Positions 7,409 to 14,024 of a stretch of DNA of 20,199 nt are shown piece by piece (within the stretch, counting starts at the first letter, position 1; each line of letters opens with the position of its first letter). The stretch comes from CAZFGK01 sp964518635 (GTDB lineage: Bacteria; Zixibacteria; MSB-5A5; GN15; FEB-12): NCBI GenBank assembly GCA_964518635.1, contig CAZFGK010000037.1:1-20199 (forward strand), in the 5' to 3' direction. Position numbers and translations under genes: made by a program. The notes under the pieces were generated by a model that saw only the letters and a list, made by a program, of their open reading frames with translations, had not been told where the DNA came from and did no database searches.

Positions 7409-8011
7409 ATGTATGTCACTGAATCGATGATTCACGAAATGGCGGTCAAGTACGGCACGCCACTTTCAATCGAATGCCGCTATCCGGTTGACGAAGCTGA
7501 GCGTCATTTCATCGCAACCGCGCATCGGGAGCCCTCACGAAATCATGATTTCACACTCTATGTCGAGCATCCTGATGATCGTCACCTTGATCTGAATGAG
7601 CGTCGATATCTGGTGATCGCCAAGACCGTCTATCCCCCCGACATGTATCGTTCAATGTCGGGCGGTCTAGTTCCTGATGAACCATTTGAAGTGGGGATCG
7701 CACGGGAAGCATCGGAAGAACTCGGCTGCGTGGTAAAGCTCACCAAGTTTCTCCTTCGTACCGACGCACACTTTCAGGGACCTGAAAAAGCTGCACCCTG
7801 GCGATCATTCGTCTTTCTCGCTGAATACGTCGACGGTGACTTTGCTTTTACCGATACCGAAGAGATTGCTGAAGTCCGCTGGGCAAAGTTAGATGAATTT
7901 GATTTCTTCGGGACACTTTTTCGCAATGGCCCCAAAGGTGCAATGCACTATCGGGCATCACTGCATGAGATCATTGCGCCGCTGCTGGCGACTTCACGTT
8001 CGAATTCGTAA
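7409..8011 (+). CDS. NUDIX hydrolase
   Basis: A 200-residue protein with a complete Nudix box at residues 85-107: G85, E91, then R99-E100, E103-E104 and G106, matching GX5EX7REUXEEXGU. Nudix enzymes hydrolyse nucleoside diphosphates linked to another moiety (for example ADP-ribose or dinucleotide polyphosphates), with the box binding Mg2+. About 80 residues precede the box, including HDFTLYVEHPDD, which does not reveal a substrate class to me. A tract after the box, WRSFVFLAEY, is typical of the Nudix fold. The gene starts seven bases after the M24 peptidase stop and ends 48 bases before murJ, so the three genes are probably co-transcribed. Confidence 0.9.
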   Translation: MYVTESMIHEMAVKYGTPLSIECRYPVDEAERHFIATAHREPSRNHDFTLYVEHPDDRHLDLNERRYLVIAKTVYPPDMYRSMSGGLVPDEPFEVGIAREASEELGCVVKLTKFLLRTDAHFQGPEKAAPWRSFVFLAEYVDGDFAFTDTEEIAEVRWAKLDEFDFFGTLFRNGPKGAMHYRASLHEIIAPLLATSRSNS

Positions 8012-8059
8012 TCGTGCGGAAATCTATTCAGAATTCCAATTCAGCCTTAGGGATTCCTT

Positions 8060-9595
8060 GTGTCCAAATCTGATTCCTTGCTGAAAGCTTCGGCAATTAC
8101 GCTCGTTGCGAATCTCGCCAATCGCGGGCTCGGTTTCGTAAGGGAGTCGTCCCTTGCGAGACTTTTCGGAACCGGCATTCTGCTCGACCGTTTTGTCGTC
8201 GCATTCGCCCTTCCCGAATATCTCGCCTTTGTAGTCTTCGCTTCACTACCGATTGCACTTTTACCGACTCGTCAGGAAGTAGGGAATGATCCCGGACGAG
8301 TCTCAGCATTTTTCTGGTCATCACTGGGATGGATCACCGCAGTCTACGCCCTGCTTGGTATCGGAATTCTAGTGTGGGCATCACCACTTCTCACTCTTTT
8401 CGGCATCAAAGCTGAACCAGAGACGGTACGCATTACTCAATTACTGAGTTGCTATCCGCTGATCAATGCGCTGGAGGCATACTTTCGCGGCTGGCTCTAT
8501 GATGCGCGATCATTTACTACTCCGGCTTTGTCATCACTTGCCCTGAATCTTGTCTTTATCATCGGGCTTTGGTTCATGCCGGAGGGGAATCCGCTTCAGC
8601 TTGCACAATTGTATGTCGCAGCGTCGATGGTCTCAATGCTCTGGAATGGAGTCGGAGTTTTTCGTGTGCATTCATTTCCGGCATTTTCGCTCCGTTCGAC
8701 ATTTGCGAAAATTCTGATTGTTCGTCAATGGCAGATCGGCGTGGTCGAAGGGATCGCACTTTCGTATCCATTGATTGATCGATTTATCGCATCCCGATGG
8801 CTTGGGGATGGGGAAGTCGCGGCACTGCGCTATGCCTTTCTTCTTGTCATGCTCCCCTCGGCGATTCTCTCGTATACGGCTTCGACTTCCGCCTATCCCT
8901 GGGTGACTGCGAAGTCAACTCCCGAAAAAGTCGCTGAACTTCGCACACTCTACCACAATGGTGTTCGCATGATACTGCTGCTCGTTTCGTTGGTAGCTGC
9001 GGGTCTGTTTCTCTTCGCGGAGGATTGCGTTGCGATTGCATTTCAGCGCGGGTCGTTTGATGCCGTCTCACTCGCACTCACCACCCAGCCGGTGAAGTGG
9101 TTCGCGCTTGGACTCCCCTGTTACGCGGTAGTGCTCTACCAAATGAGATTTTTCTATGCCCGCACGGCAATCTGGCTGCTTGGTGGGTTGCTTTTGATCA
9201 TGACACTTTTGAAAATTACCGGGAGTTATCTCCTGACATCTCCGACACTCACATATCAATTAGGGACCAGCGGACTTGCAATTGCGACAACGGTTGTATG
9301 GGTCGTGACATTTTTCGTGCTGGGCTCAAAAGTGAATCGCTGGACGGAAAGCAGCTGGCGGGAGTTGCTCTGGACGGAGGGGCTGAAAATTCTCGTGGTG
9401 ACCGCCGTTGCCGCGGCAATCTGGCTTGTGGGGAAACAGCTCTGGCCGCTTTCCGATCCGACCCTGACTGACCTCGCTATCCGATTGGGAGTGTTGGGGT
9501 TAGGAGGAGTGTCAGCGTATCTTTTAGTTGGGAAGATCATAAATCTGAATGTTCAGCGGCAGCTTTTCGGGAAGCTTTTCAGGAAAGGTGGATAA
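8060..9595 (+). CDS. murJ: MurJ-type lipid II flippase (MviN family)
   Basis: A 511-residue polytopic membrane protein of the MOP exporter superfamily, with roughly 14 hydrophobic segments spread over the whole length. The N-terminus carries the MurJ-like RESSLARLFGTG...LDRFVVAFALPEYL, equivalent to the RE..LA..FG / AF.IPN region of MurJ. The family flips lipid II across the inner membrane for peptidoglycan synthesis. Length matches the family (about 500-530). The start is GTG at 8060, supported by TAGGGA six to eleven bases upstream. Conservation looks weaker than in textbook MurJ (for example FALPEYL in place of FRIPN), so a related MOP flippase for another polyprenyl-linked glycan is an alternative. 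It is the last gene before the rpmH promoter. Confidence 0.85.
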   Translation: MSKSDSLLKASAITLVANLANRGLGFVRESSLARLFGTGILLDRFVVAFALPEYLAFVVFASLPIALLPTRQEVGNDPGRVSAFFWSSLGWITAVYALLGIGILVWASPLLTLFGIKAEPETVRITQLLSCYPLINALEAYFRGWLYDARSFTTPALSSLALNLVFIIGLWFMPEGNPLQLAQLYVAASMVSMLWNGVGVFRVHSFPAFSLRSTFAKILIVRQWQIGVVEGIALSYPLIDRFIASRWLGDGEVAALRYAFLLVMLPSAILSYTASTSAYPWVTAKSTPEKVAELRTLYHNGVRMILLLVSLVAAGLFLFAEDCVAIAFQRGSFDAVSLALTTQPVKWFALGLPCYAVVLYQMRFFYARTAIWLLGGLLLIMTLLKITGSYLLTSPTLTYQLGTSGLAIATTVVWVVTFFVLGSKVNRWTESSWRELLWTEGLKILVVTAVAAAIWLVGKQLWPLSDPTLTDLAIRLGVLGLGGVSAYLLVGKIINLNVQRQLFGKLFRKGG

Positions 9596-9611
9596 CCACG
9601 AGACCGGGCTC

Positions 9612-9640
9612 TTGTCAAAACCCCCTTCCCCCCCTATACT
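9612..9640 (+). promoter_or_regulatory. Near-consensus sigma70 promoter for rpmH-rnpA-yidD-yidC
   Basis: TTGTCA (9612-9617) and TATACT (9635-9640) are separated by exactly 17 bases. Each hexamer matches consensus at five of six positions. The spacer is extremely C-rich. The promoter starts 17 bases after the murJ stop and would give a leader of about 55 bases before rpmH. This fits the high expression expected of a ribosomal protein gene. Confidence 0.8.
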
Positions 9641-9663
9641 CCCCGACTCTGGTAGACGGGAGT
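9638..9663 (+). other. Hairpin at the presumed start of the rpmH leader
   Basis: ACTCCC (9638-9643) can pair with GGGAGT (9658-9663), leaving a 14-base loop. It overlaps the last bases of the -10 box and the expected transcription start, so only part of the stem would be in the mRNA. Its role is unknown and it may be coincidental. Confidence 0.3.
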
Positions 9664-9701
9664 AACTGTCTGGCCAGCTACGAGGATTTTTTGGAGCAAT
9701 C

Positions 9702-9854
9702 ATGAAGCGCACATTTCAACCGTCGAATCGCAAACTGATCAATGACCACGGCTTCCGTTCGCGGATGGCGACCAAGAATGGTCGTGCTGTGCTGTCGCGC
9801 CGTCGAGCCAAGGGTCGGAAGCGTCTGGCTGTCAGTATTGCCCGCAAGAAATAG
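9702..9854 (+). CDS. rpmH: 50S ribosomal protein L34
   Basis: This is a 50-residue, very basic protein beginning MKRTFQPSNRK and continuing with HGFRSRMATKNGR and RRRAKGRKRL, which is the unmistakable bL34 pattern. bL34 binds 23S rRNA in the large ribosomal subunit. Length is typical (44-50). A GGAG ribosome-binding site lies seven bases upstream. A strong promoter precedes it, and rnpA follows with overlapping or immediately adjacent coding sequence, as in most bacteria. Confidence 0.98.
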   Translation: MKRTFQPSNRKLINDHGFRSRMATKNGRAVLSRRRAKGRKRLAVSIARKK

Positions 9855-10209
9855 TCTCCCCCGCGCACTCACCATCACGAGCCCGCACGAAATCACCGCC
9901 GTCCTCAAAACCGGAATGCTTTTGCACGGCTCGACTTGCCTGTTACGCGCCCTTCCCGGCGAACGATTCGGCTATGGAGTCTTTGTGGGGCGACGTCATG
10001 GGGGCGCAGTGACTCGAAACCGTCTCAAACGACTCTACCGTGAGGCAATTCGTCTGCACCGTCAATCCCTTCCACAAACCGTCCGAATCGGTATCATACC
10101 GCGAGTGAGCAAAACCGTCGGCGATTTCACCTTTGCGCAGATTGATACTGATGTGACCACGCTTTTTTTATCGCTGAACTCCAAAATGGGAAAACAGGCG
10201 TCAGCATGA
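9838..10209 (+). CDS. rnpA: Ribonuclease P protein component
   Basis: RnpA is the protein subunit of RNase P and helps the catalytic RNA mature tRNA 5' ends. The diagnostic segment is present: GYGVFVGRRHGGAVTRNRLK, followed by RLYREAIR, the RNR motif helix. The reading frame has no ATG near the expected start. A TTG at 9838 gives a 123-residue protein of normal length beginning PARNSLPRAL, like other RnpA N-termini, and overlaps the last five codons of rpmH by 17 bases. The frame stays open upstream through rpmH to an ATG at 9742, so a longer, deeply overlapping form (155 residues) is possible. The stop overlaps the yidD start (ATGATG). Confidence 0.9.
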   Translation: MPARNSLPRALTITSPHEITAVLKTGMLLHGSTCLLRALPGERFGYGVFVGRRHGGAVTRNRLKRLYREAIRLHRQSLPQTVRIGIIPRVSKTVGDFTFAQIDTDVTTLFLSLNSKMGKQASA

Positions 10210-10523
10210 TGCTTGCAGTTTCCAAATCCCTTCGCCGTCTCGCTTCATTTCTGCTTCAGGGATATCGCGCGACCTTCGGTGTCTACTTTGGTGGCACCTG
10301 CCGTTTCTATCCGAGCTGTTCTCATTACATGGAAGAAGCAATTCAGACTCATGGTGTTCTGCGAGGCATCTGGCTCGGCATCAAACGAATCGGACGCTGT
10401 CATCCCTTTACAAACGGTGGATTTGATCCAGTACCGGAGCTTCACCCCACTCACCATCACACCAACTGCACCCACGCATCACATCCGCCACGAACGGAAT
10501 CGCAGGTAGTTTCACATGGATAA
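10206..10523 (+). CDS. yidD: Membrane protein insertion efficiency factor YidD, with a His-rich tail
   Basis: This 105-residue protein carries the DUF37/YidD core. It has an N-terminal amphipathic helix, then CRFYPSCSHYMEEAI with both conserved cysteines, HG..RGIWLGIKRIGRCHPF, and GGFDPVP. YidD sits at the cytoplasmic face of the inner membrane and assists YidC-dependent insertion. The core ends near residue 78. The tail adds about 27 residues with seven histidines (H80, H83-85, H90, H93, H104), which is longer than a minimal YidD. It overlaps rnpA by four bases and yidC by eight, consistent with one tightly coupled mRNA. Confidence 0.95.
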   Translation: MMLAVSKSLRRLASFLLQGYRATFGVYFGGTCRFYPSCSHYMEEAIQTHGVLRGIWLGIKRIGRCHPFTNGGFDPVPELHPTHHHTNCTHASHPPRTESQVVSHG

Positions 10524-12288
10524 GAAATCACTCTTTATCATCATCCCGATTGTGGTGGTGATTCTTTTTTATTGGCAGATTCTTGAATTCTTCGGGCTGT
10601 ATGAACCGCCGAAACCGGTCACTCAATCGCAAAGCGATACGACACAAATTGTCGACACTAATCGTGCGGCGACGACGCCAACACCAAACGACCCGTCATC
10701 AGGGATTGCCAAACCGACTGAGTTGGTGGTCAAGCAATCAACTGTCGCTGATTCATCGCTGTTGTCGCTTGAACAGCCGACACTTGATACTGCTGTTGCG
10801 TCTATCACCATCGACACCATTCGCATCCAGACCAAACAGTACGACATCCTCTGCTCCAATCGTGGCGGTGGACCAATCTCGATCAAGCTTCGTCAGTACA
10901 CCAAGAAGGATAGTTCAGTCATCGATATGCTTCCTACTGGTGAGCATGCACTCCCGGAATTGAGATTTGCAGGGAGTACTGTCTCGACTGATGCGCTATT
11001 TTTCACTCCGTCAATTCGCACGCGATCAATCGACGCGACTTCATCACCCGCGATACTCAGCTACACCTATACTCCGCCGACTGGTGGGGCACGAATCACC
11101 AAACGATACACCTTCCATCCTGAAAGCTATTCGATCGGATGTGTGATCGAATTTGAAAATGCTTCATCGCTCGGATTTGAACGTGACTATAGAGTAATGT
11201 GGCAGTCGGCATTACCGGTGACTGAACCGGAAATGAAAACCGACATGGAATCGGCCGAAGTCGTCGCCTGGCAGCAAGGGAATCGTGTTTCGATCAATGA
11301 GTTCAACGGCTCGACCATGAATCAGGTAATCACCGGCGATACTCGCTGGTGTGGGGTGCGTTCGAAATATTTCACCGGTGTTCTCATGGCGACCACCGAG
11401 AATGTCGGGACGGCAGCGATTGGGGAAGGAACGATTCGGACCGTCAACACTCCTTCCGGTTCAGTTGAAGAGAAACGACTTACTGCCGGACTTGAGTTTG
11501 AGCTGGCAAGTGGCGTTCGTCACAAAGATTCGCTTGAAATATTTGTGGGTCCGCTTGATTACACACTGCTTGATAAGTATCCGGATGATCTCGAAGGGCT
11601 CCTTGATATCGGAACTACCCCGTGGGTTGGTTGGATTGTAAAACCGTTCGCACTTGCAGTCATCTGGCTGCTTCCACTCATGTATGCGGTGATTCCGAAT
11701 TACGGTGTCTGCATCATTCTCTTCGCCTTGCTAATCAAACTCCTCACCTTGCCACTGTCATTGAAGACATTCAAGTCGATGGCCGCCATGCGTGACATGG
11801 GTCCGAAACTCGAAAAGCTGAAACTCAAATACAAAGATAATCCGCAGGCACTCACTTCTGAGACGATGAAACTCTACAAAGATGCCGGCGTGAATCCGTT
11901 CTCGGGCTGTCTGCCGATGCTTGCGCAGATGCCGATCTTCTTTGCGCTCTTCTCGGTGTTTCGCTCGAGCATATTGCTGCGTCACGCACCATTTGTCGGC
12001 TTTGTGAATGATCTCTCGCATGGGGCGAGTAGTTTCACCGATCCTTATATCATTCTGGTGGTACTGATGATCGGTGCGCAGTTCCTCTCGTCATTTATCA
12101 CCTCATCGAATCAACCGCAACAGAACAAGATGTTTCTCTATATTTTCCCGGTGATCATGGGTTTCATGTTCTATAGTTTTTCTGCGGGACTCGTGCTGTA
12201 CTGGACTGCATTCTCACTCTTCTCGCTGATCGACTGGTATATTTTCCGTAGTCAACAGCCGAAGAACGCGCATATACAAGAGGCGTAG
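10516..12288 (+). CDS. yidC: Membrane protein insertase YidC (long, Gram-negative form)
   Basis: YidC inserts and folds inner-membrane proteins, alone or with SecYEG. The 590-residue length, one N-terminal membrane helix (about 5-24), a large periplasmic beta domain (about 90-350) and a C-terminal five-helix insertase domain (about 370-580) are the diderm arrangement. Conserved elements include DAGVNPFSGCLPMLAQMPIF and SAGLVLYW. The hydrophilic-groove position that is arginine in E. coli (R366) appears to be lysine here (K408, in LLIKLLTLPL), which keeps the positive charge. A Thr/Ser/Pro-rich linker (about 35-75) joins the first helix to the periplasmic domain. It is the last gene of the rpmH operon; no jag, trmE or rsmG follows. 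Confidence 0.97.
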   Translation: MDKKSLFIIIPIVVVILFYWQILEFFGLYEPPKPVTQSQSDTTQIVDTNRAATTPTPNDPSSGIAKPTELVVKQSTVADSSLLSLEQPTLDTAVASITIDTIRIQTKQYDILCSNRGGGPISIKLRQYTKKDSSVIDMLPTGEHALPELRFAGSTVSTDALFFTPSIRTRSIDATSSPAILSYTYTPPTGGARITKRYTFHPESYSIGCVIEFENASSLGFERDYRVMWQSALPVTEPEMKTDMESAEVVAWQQGNRVSINEFNGSTMNQVITGDTRWCGVRSKYFTGVLMATTENVGTAAIGEGTIRTVNTPSGSVEEKRLTAGLEFELASGVRHKDSLEIFVGPLDYTLLDKYPDDLEGLLDIGTTPWVGWIVKPFALAVIWLLPLMYAVIPNYGVCIILFALLIKLLTLPLSLKTFKSMAAMRDMGPKLEKLKLKYKDNPQALTSETMKLYKDAGVNPFSGCLPMLAQMPIFFALFSVFRSSILLRHAPFVGFVNDLSHGASSFTDPYIILVVLMIGAQFLSSFITSSNQPQQNKMFLYIFPVIMGFMFYSFSAGLVLYWTAFSLFSLIDWYIFRSQQPKNAHIQEA

Positions 12289-12406
12289 GGGAACCGAAGA
12301 AGGCGGCTTGGAGCCAAGACCGCCATACAGGATTTCTAGTTAATAAGTAGCCCTGAGCACCCGCTCAGGGTCTTTTTTTTCGTGGGCGGCAGACCACCTG
12401 GTCTAC
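12289..12406. repeat. Palindromic intergenic repeat, modules A-B-C-D, second locus
   Basis: The module order of 58-249 recurs here in shorter form. ACCGAAGAAG is followed by the stem-loop GGCGG...CCGCC (12302-12324), then ATACAGGAT. A CCTGAGC/GCTCAGG hairpin with a T-run comes next, then CGTGGGCGGCAGACC with a hairpin partner GGTCTACC. The junction GCTCAGGGTCTTTTTT and GTGGGCGGCAGAC are nearly identical at both loci, while the sequence between hairpins differs. Confidence 0.6.
12351..12380 (+). terminator. Intrinsic terminator of the rpmH-yidC operon
   Basis: CCCTGAGC (12351-12358) pairs perfectly with GCTCAGGG (12363-12370) across a four-base loop and is followed by TCTTTTTTTT. It lies 62 bases after the yidC stop. 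This is a textbook rho-independent terminator, built from repeat module C. Confidence 0.9.
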
Positions 12407-12420
12407 CTCTTCCAGATTTC

Positions 12421-12441
12421 ACCCTGAGCTCTTCGAAGGGT
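12421..12441 (-). repeat. Short palindromic repeat (CCCTTCG..GCTCAGGG type)
   Basis: On the minus strand this reads ACCCTTCGAAGAGCTCAGGG followed by T. It differs in two bases from ACCCTTCGACAAGCTCAGGG (plus T) at 13862-13882, and a diverged version lies at about 184-202. It is a short, widely scattered environmental-genome motif as far as I recall; the window itself shows three copies. Confidence 0.6.
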
Positions 12442-12499
12442 CTTCATATAGACGGGCAGATCGGGAGGCCTGTCGTTCACAGAAATTGATGTAGAGAAA

Positions 12500-12521
12500 C
12501 CCCTGATGTGGACATCAGGGG
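12500..12521 (-). terminator. Hairpin, possible terminator of the alcohol dehydrogenase gene
   Basis: CCCCTGATG (12500-12508) and CATCAGGGG (12513-12521) form a perfect 9-bp stem with a four-base loop. It is about 105 bases downstream of the dehydrogenase stop on the minus strand and is followed there by TTTCTCT, a weak U-tract. It could act on either strand. Confidence 0.55.
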
Positions 12522-12625
12522 CTTTAGTGGATACTCAATCTCATGCAATCACGCCGGATAAGGACGCGGGTGAGCAAGAGTCAGAAATTATTGAATCATG
12601 TCCATCGATGGAAAAACCAATTTCT

Positions 12626-13633
12626 TTATCGTGTCAGTACGATTCGATAGCGTGCCTTGCCATCATGCAAATGCTGCATCGCCTTGTTGACATCCGCCAT
12701 CGGGAAATATTCAGTCACCGGTTCGATGTTGTGACGACCGCAGAATTCCAGCATTTCTGCAACCGTAGCTGGACTCCCCAGTGGTGAACCTGAAATACTT
12801 CGCTGTCCAACGAGCAAACTAAAGGCAACTGCCGGAATCGGATCCGGCACGACACCGACCGTGTGCAGACGTCCTTTTGCGCGCAGCGCATTGATATAGG
12901 AAGGCCAGTCGAGATTAACATTGGTCGTGTTCAGAATGAAATCGAATGAGAAGGCAAGTTTGGCCATCGCCTCACTGTCGCGTGAATTGACCACTTCATG
13001 CGCTCCCATTCGTTTCGCTTCCGCCTCTTTGCCGGAGGTCGAAGTAAAGGCCGTGACATGGCATCCCCATTTGTTCAGAAATTGCAGGGCAAGATGACCG
13101 AGCCCACCGATTCCGATGACACCAACTCGATGAGTGGGGCGAACGTCGAATTGCACGATCGGGTTAAACACCGTAATCCCGCCACAGAAAAGTGGGCCGG
13201 CGGATTTTGGATTCATATTCTCAGGAAGTGGGATCGCCCATTCAGAACTGCAGCGAACGATATCAGCAAAACCGCCGTGACGTTGGACAATAGTTGATTC
13301 GGATGCAGCACAGAGATTGTGATTCCCCGACATACAGGAATGGCAGGACATGCAGCTCCCCGCAACCCAGCCGAGCCCAACTCTCTGGCCGACTTTGACC
13401 CTTTTTACCTGTGAGCCGATCGCTTTGACTTTGCCGACGACTTCATGTCCCCCGACAAAGGGATAGGCTGTCATCCCCCAATGATTCATCTGCATGCTGT
13501 AATCGGAGTGACAGATACCACAGGTTTCGACATCGATATCCACCTGCTCAGGACCAAGATCAGGAAGTTGAAATTCAAATGGTACGAACGGAGCGCCGGG
13601 TTCCTTGGTGGCATATGCATGTACGGTTGTCAT
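12626..13633 (-). CDS. Zinc-dependent alcohol dehydrogenase, CAD/YahK type
   Basis: A 335-residue medium-chain dehydrogenase that interconverts aldehydes and primary alcohols with NAD(P)H. The catalytic zinc ligands are C38 (CGICHSD), H63-E64 (GGHE) and C150 (PLFCGG). The structural zinc is held by C94, C97, C100 and C108. The Rossmann glycine motif GIGGLGHLALQF lies at 174-185. TSTSGKE after the second strand suggests NADPH preference, as in cinnamyl-alcohol dehydrogenase-type enzymes (YahK, AdhC of mycobacteria). It is a single-gene unit: repeats lie on both sides, and GGAATAG precedes the ATG. The substrate cannot be inferred from context. Confidence 0.93.
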   Translation of the reverse strand: MTTVHAYATKEPGAPFVPFEFQLPDLGPEQVDIDVETCGICHSDYSMQMNHWGMTAYPFVGGHEVVGKVKAIGSQVKRVKVGQRVGLGWVAGSCMSCHSCMSGNHNLCAASESTIVQRHGGFADIVRCSSEWAIPLPENMNPKSAGPLFCGGITVFNPIVQFDVRPTHRVGVIGIGGLGHLALQFLNKWGCHVTAFTSTSGKEAEAKRMGAHEVVNSRDSEAMAKLAFSFDFILNTTNVNLDWPSYINALRAKGRLHTVGVVPDPIPAVAFSLLVGQRSISGSPLGSPATVAEMLEFCGRHNIEPVTEYFPMADVNKAMQHLHDGKARYRIVLTR

Positions 13634-13760
13634 AGTGCTATTCCAGTGTTAGGTGTGATGCGGTTTCAAAGACATGTTGTAAGAAATATAACGGCTCGCG
13701 GCTCCCTGGCGCAATGTTCGATTGAGAGGAGAGCCCCAAGCAAGTTTCGGGGAGTCTATC

Positions 13761-13814
13761 GAACTGTTACCAGTCTCGCCAGTCTATTCTGTCTACCATG
13801 TCTCCGGTCTGTAC
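13761..13814. repeat. Tandem repeat, second copy of the ACTGTTACC pair
   Basis: Unit one begins GAACTGTTACC and ends GCCAGTCT. Unit two begins ATTCTGTCTACC and ends CCGGTCTGTAC. Order, unit length and the TGTAC ending match 1-53, with several substitutions and one small indel. The two loci are about 13.7 kb apart and both border palindromic repeat modules. Confidence 0.6.
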
Positions 13815-13825
13815 CAAAAGCCAGA

Positions 13826-13882
13826 CCCACCGCAAGCCGCGGGGGACCGAAGAGAAGGAAGACCCTTCGACAAGCTCAGGGT
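13826..13882. repeat. Palindromic repeat: module A-like plus CCCTTCG palindrome
   Basis: ACCCACCGCAAGCCGCGGGG followed by GACCGAAGAG resembles the right arm and tail (GGGGCACCGAAGAAG) of family E and module A. It is followed by ACCCTTCGACAAGCTCAGGG at 13862-13881, a palindromic 21-mer also found inverted at 12421-12441. Confidence 0.5.
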
Positions 13883-13951
13883 GAAGATGGTTGGTCATTA
13901 GGACTTTGTGCGGGATGGACCATCAAAGATTTTTTCAATTCTTGTACGCAC

Positions 13952-13984
13952 AAAAAAAACGGGTGGGGCTTTCGCCACACCCGT
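13952..13984 (-). terminator. Intrinsic terminator of clpC
   Basis: On the minus strand ACGGGTG-T-GGC, loop GAAA-type, GCC-C-CACCCGT forms a strong stem with one mismatch and is followed by eight T residues (complement of 13952-13959). It is about 40 bases after the clpC stop and closes the long minus-strand block. Confidence 0.92.
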
Positions 13985-14024
13985 TGTGTGTTCACTCAAT
14001 GGGAGCAAGTATGCTCTGAAAGTC

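Larger units (their letters stand above)
12407..12625. other. Intergenic remainder between convergent yidC and alcohol dehydrogenase genes
   Basis: Apart from the 21-bp palindromic repeat at 12421-12441 and the hairpin at 12500-12521, I see no gene, promoter or RNA in this stretch. The two genes converge, so the 337-bp gap from 12289 to 12625 holds only 3' signals and repeats. Confidence 0.5.
13634..14024. other. Intergenic region with repeats and terminator, no gene seen
   Basis: This 391-bp gap lies between the 5' end of the dehydrogenase gene and the 3' end of clpC, both on the minus strand. It holds the ACTGTTACC tandem repeat (13761-13814), a GC-rich palindromic module (13826-13882) and the clpC terminator (13952-13984). 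A + strand frame crosses it but is antisense to both neighbouring genes and is not convincing. The dehydrogenase promoter should lie within 13634-13760, but I could not pick a clear one. Confidence 0.55.

Noticed and set aside
9587..9595. GGTGGATAA, one mismatch from a DnaA box (TGTGGATAA), close to rpmH
   Set aside because: It is a single site and encodes the last residues and stop of MurJ. No cluster of boxes or AT-rich unwinding element is nearby, so there is no support for an origin.
11734..11739. Loss of the essential YidC groove arginine
   Set aside because: The position is lysine (K408), which preserves the charge and is common in non-proteobacterial YidC, so it is not a defect.
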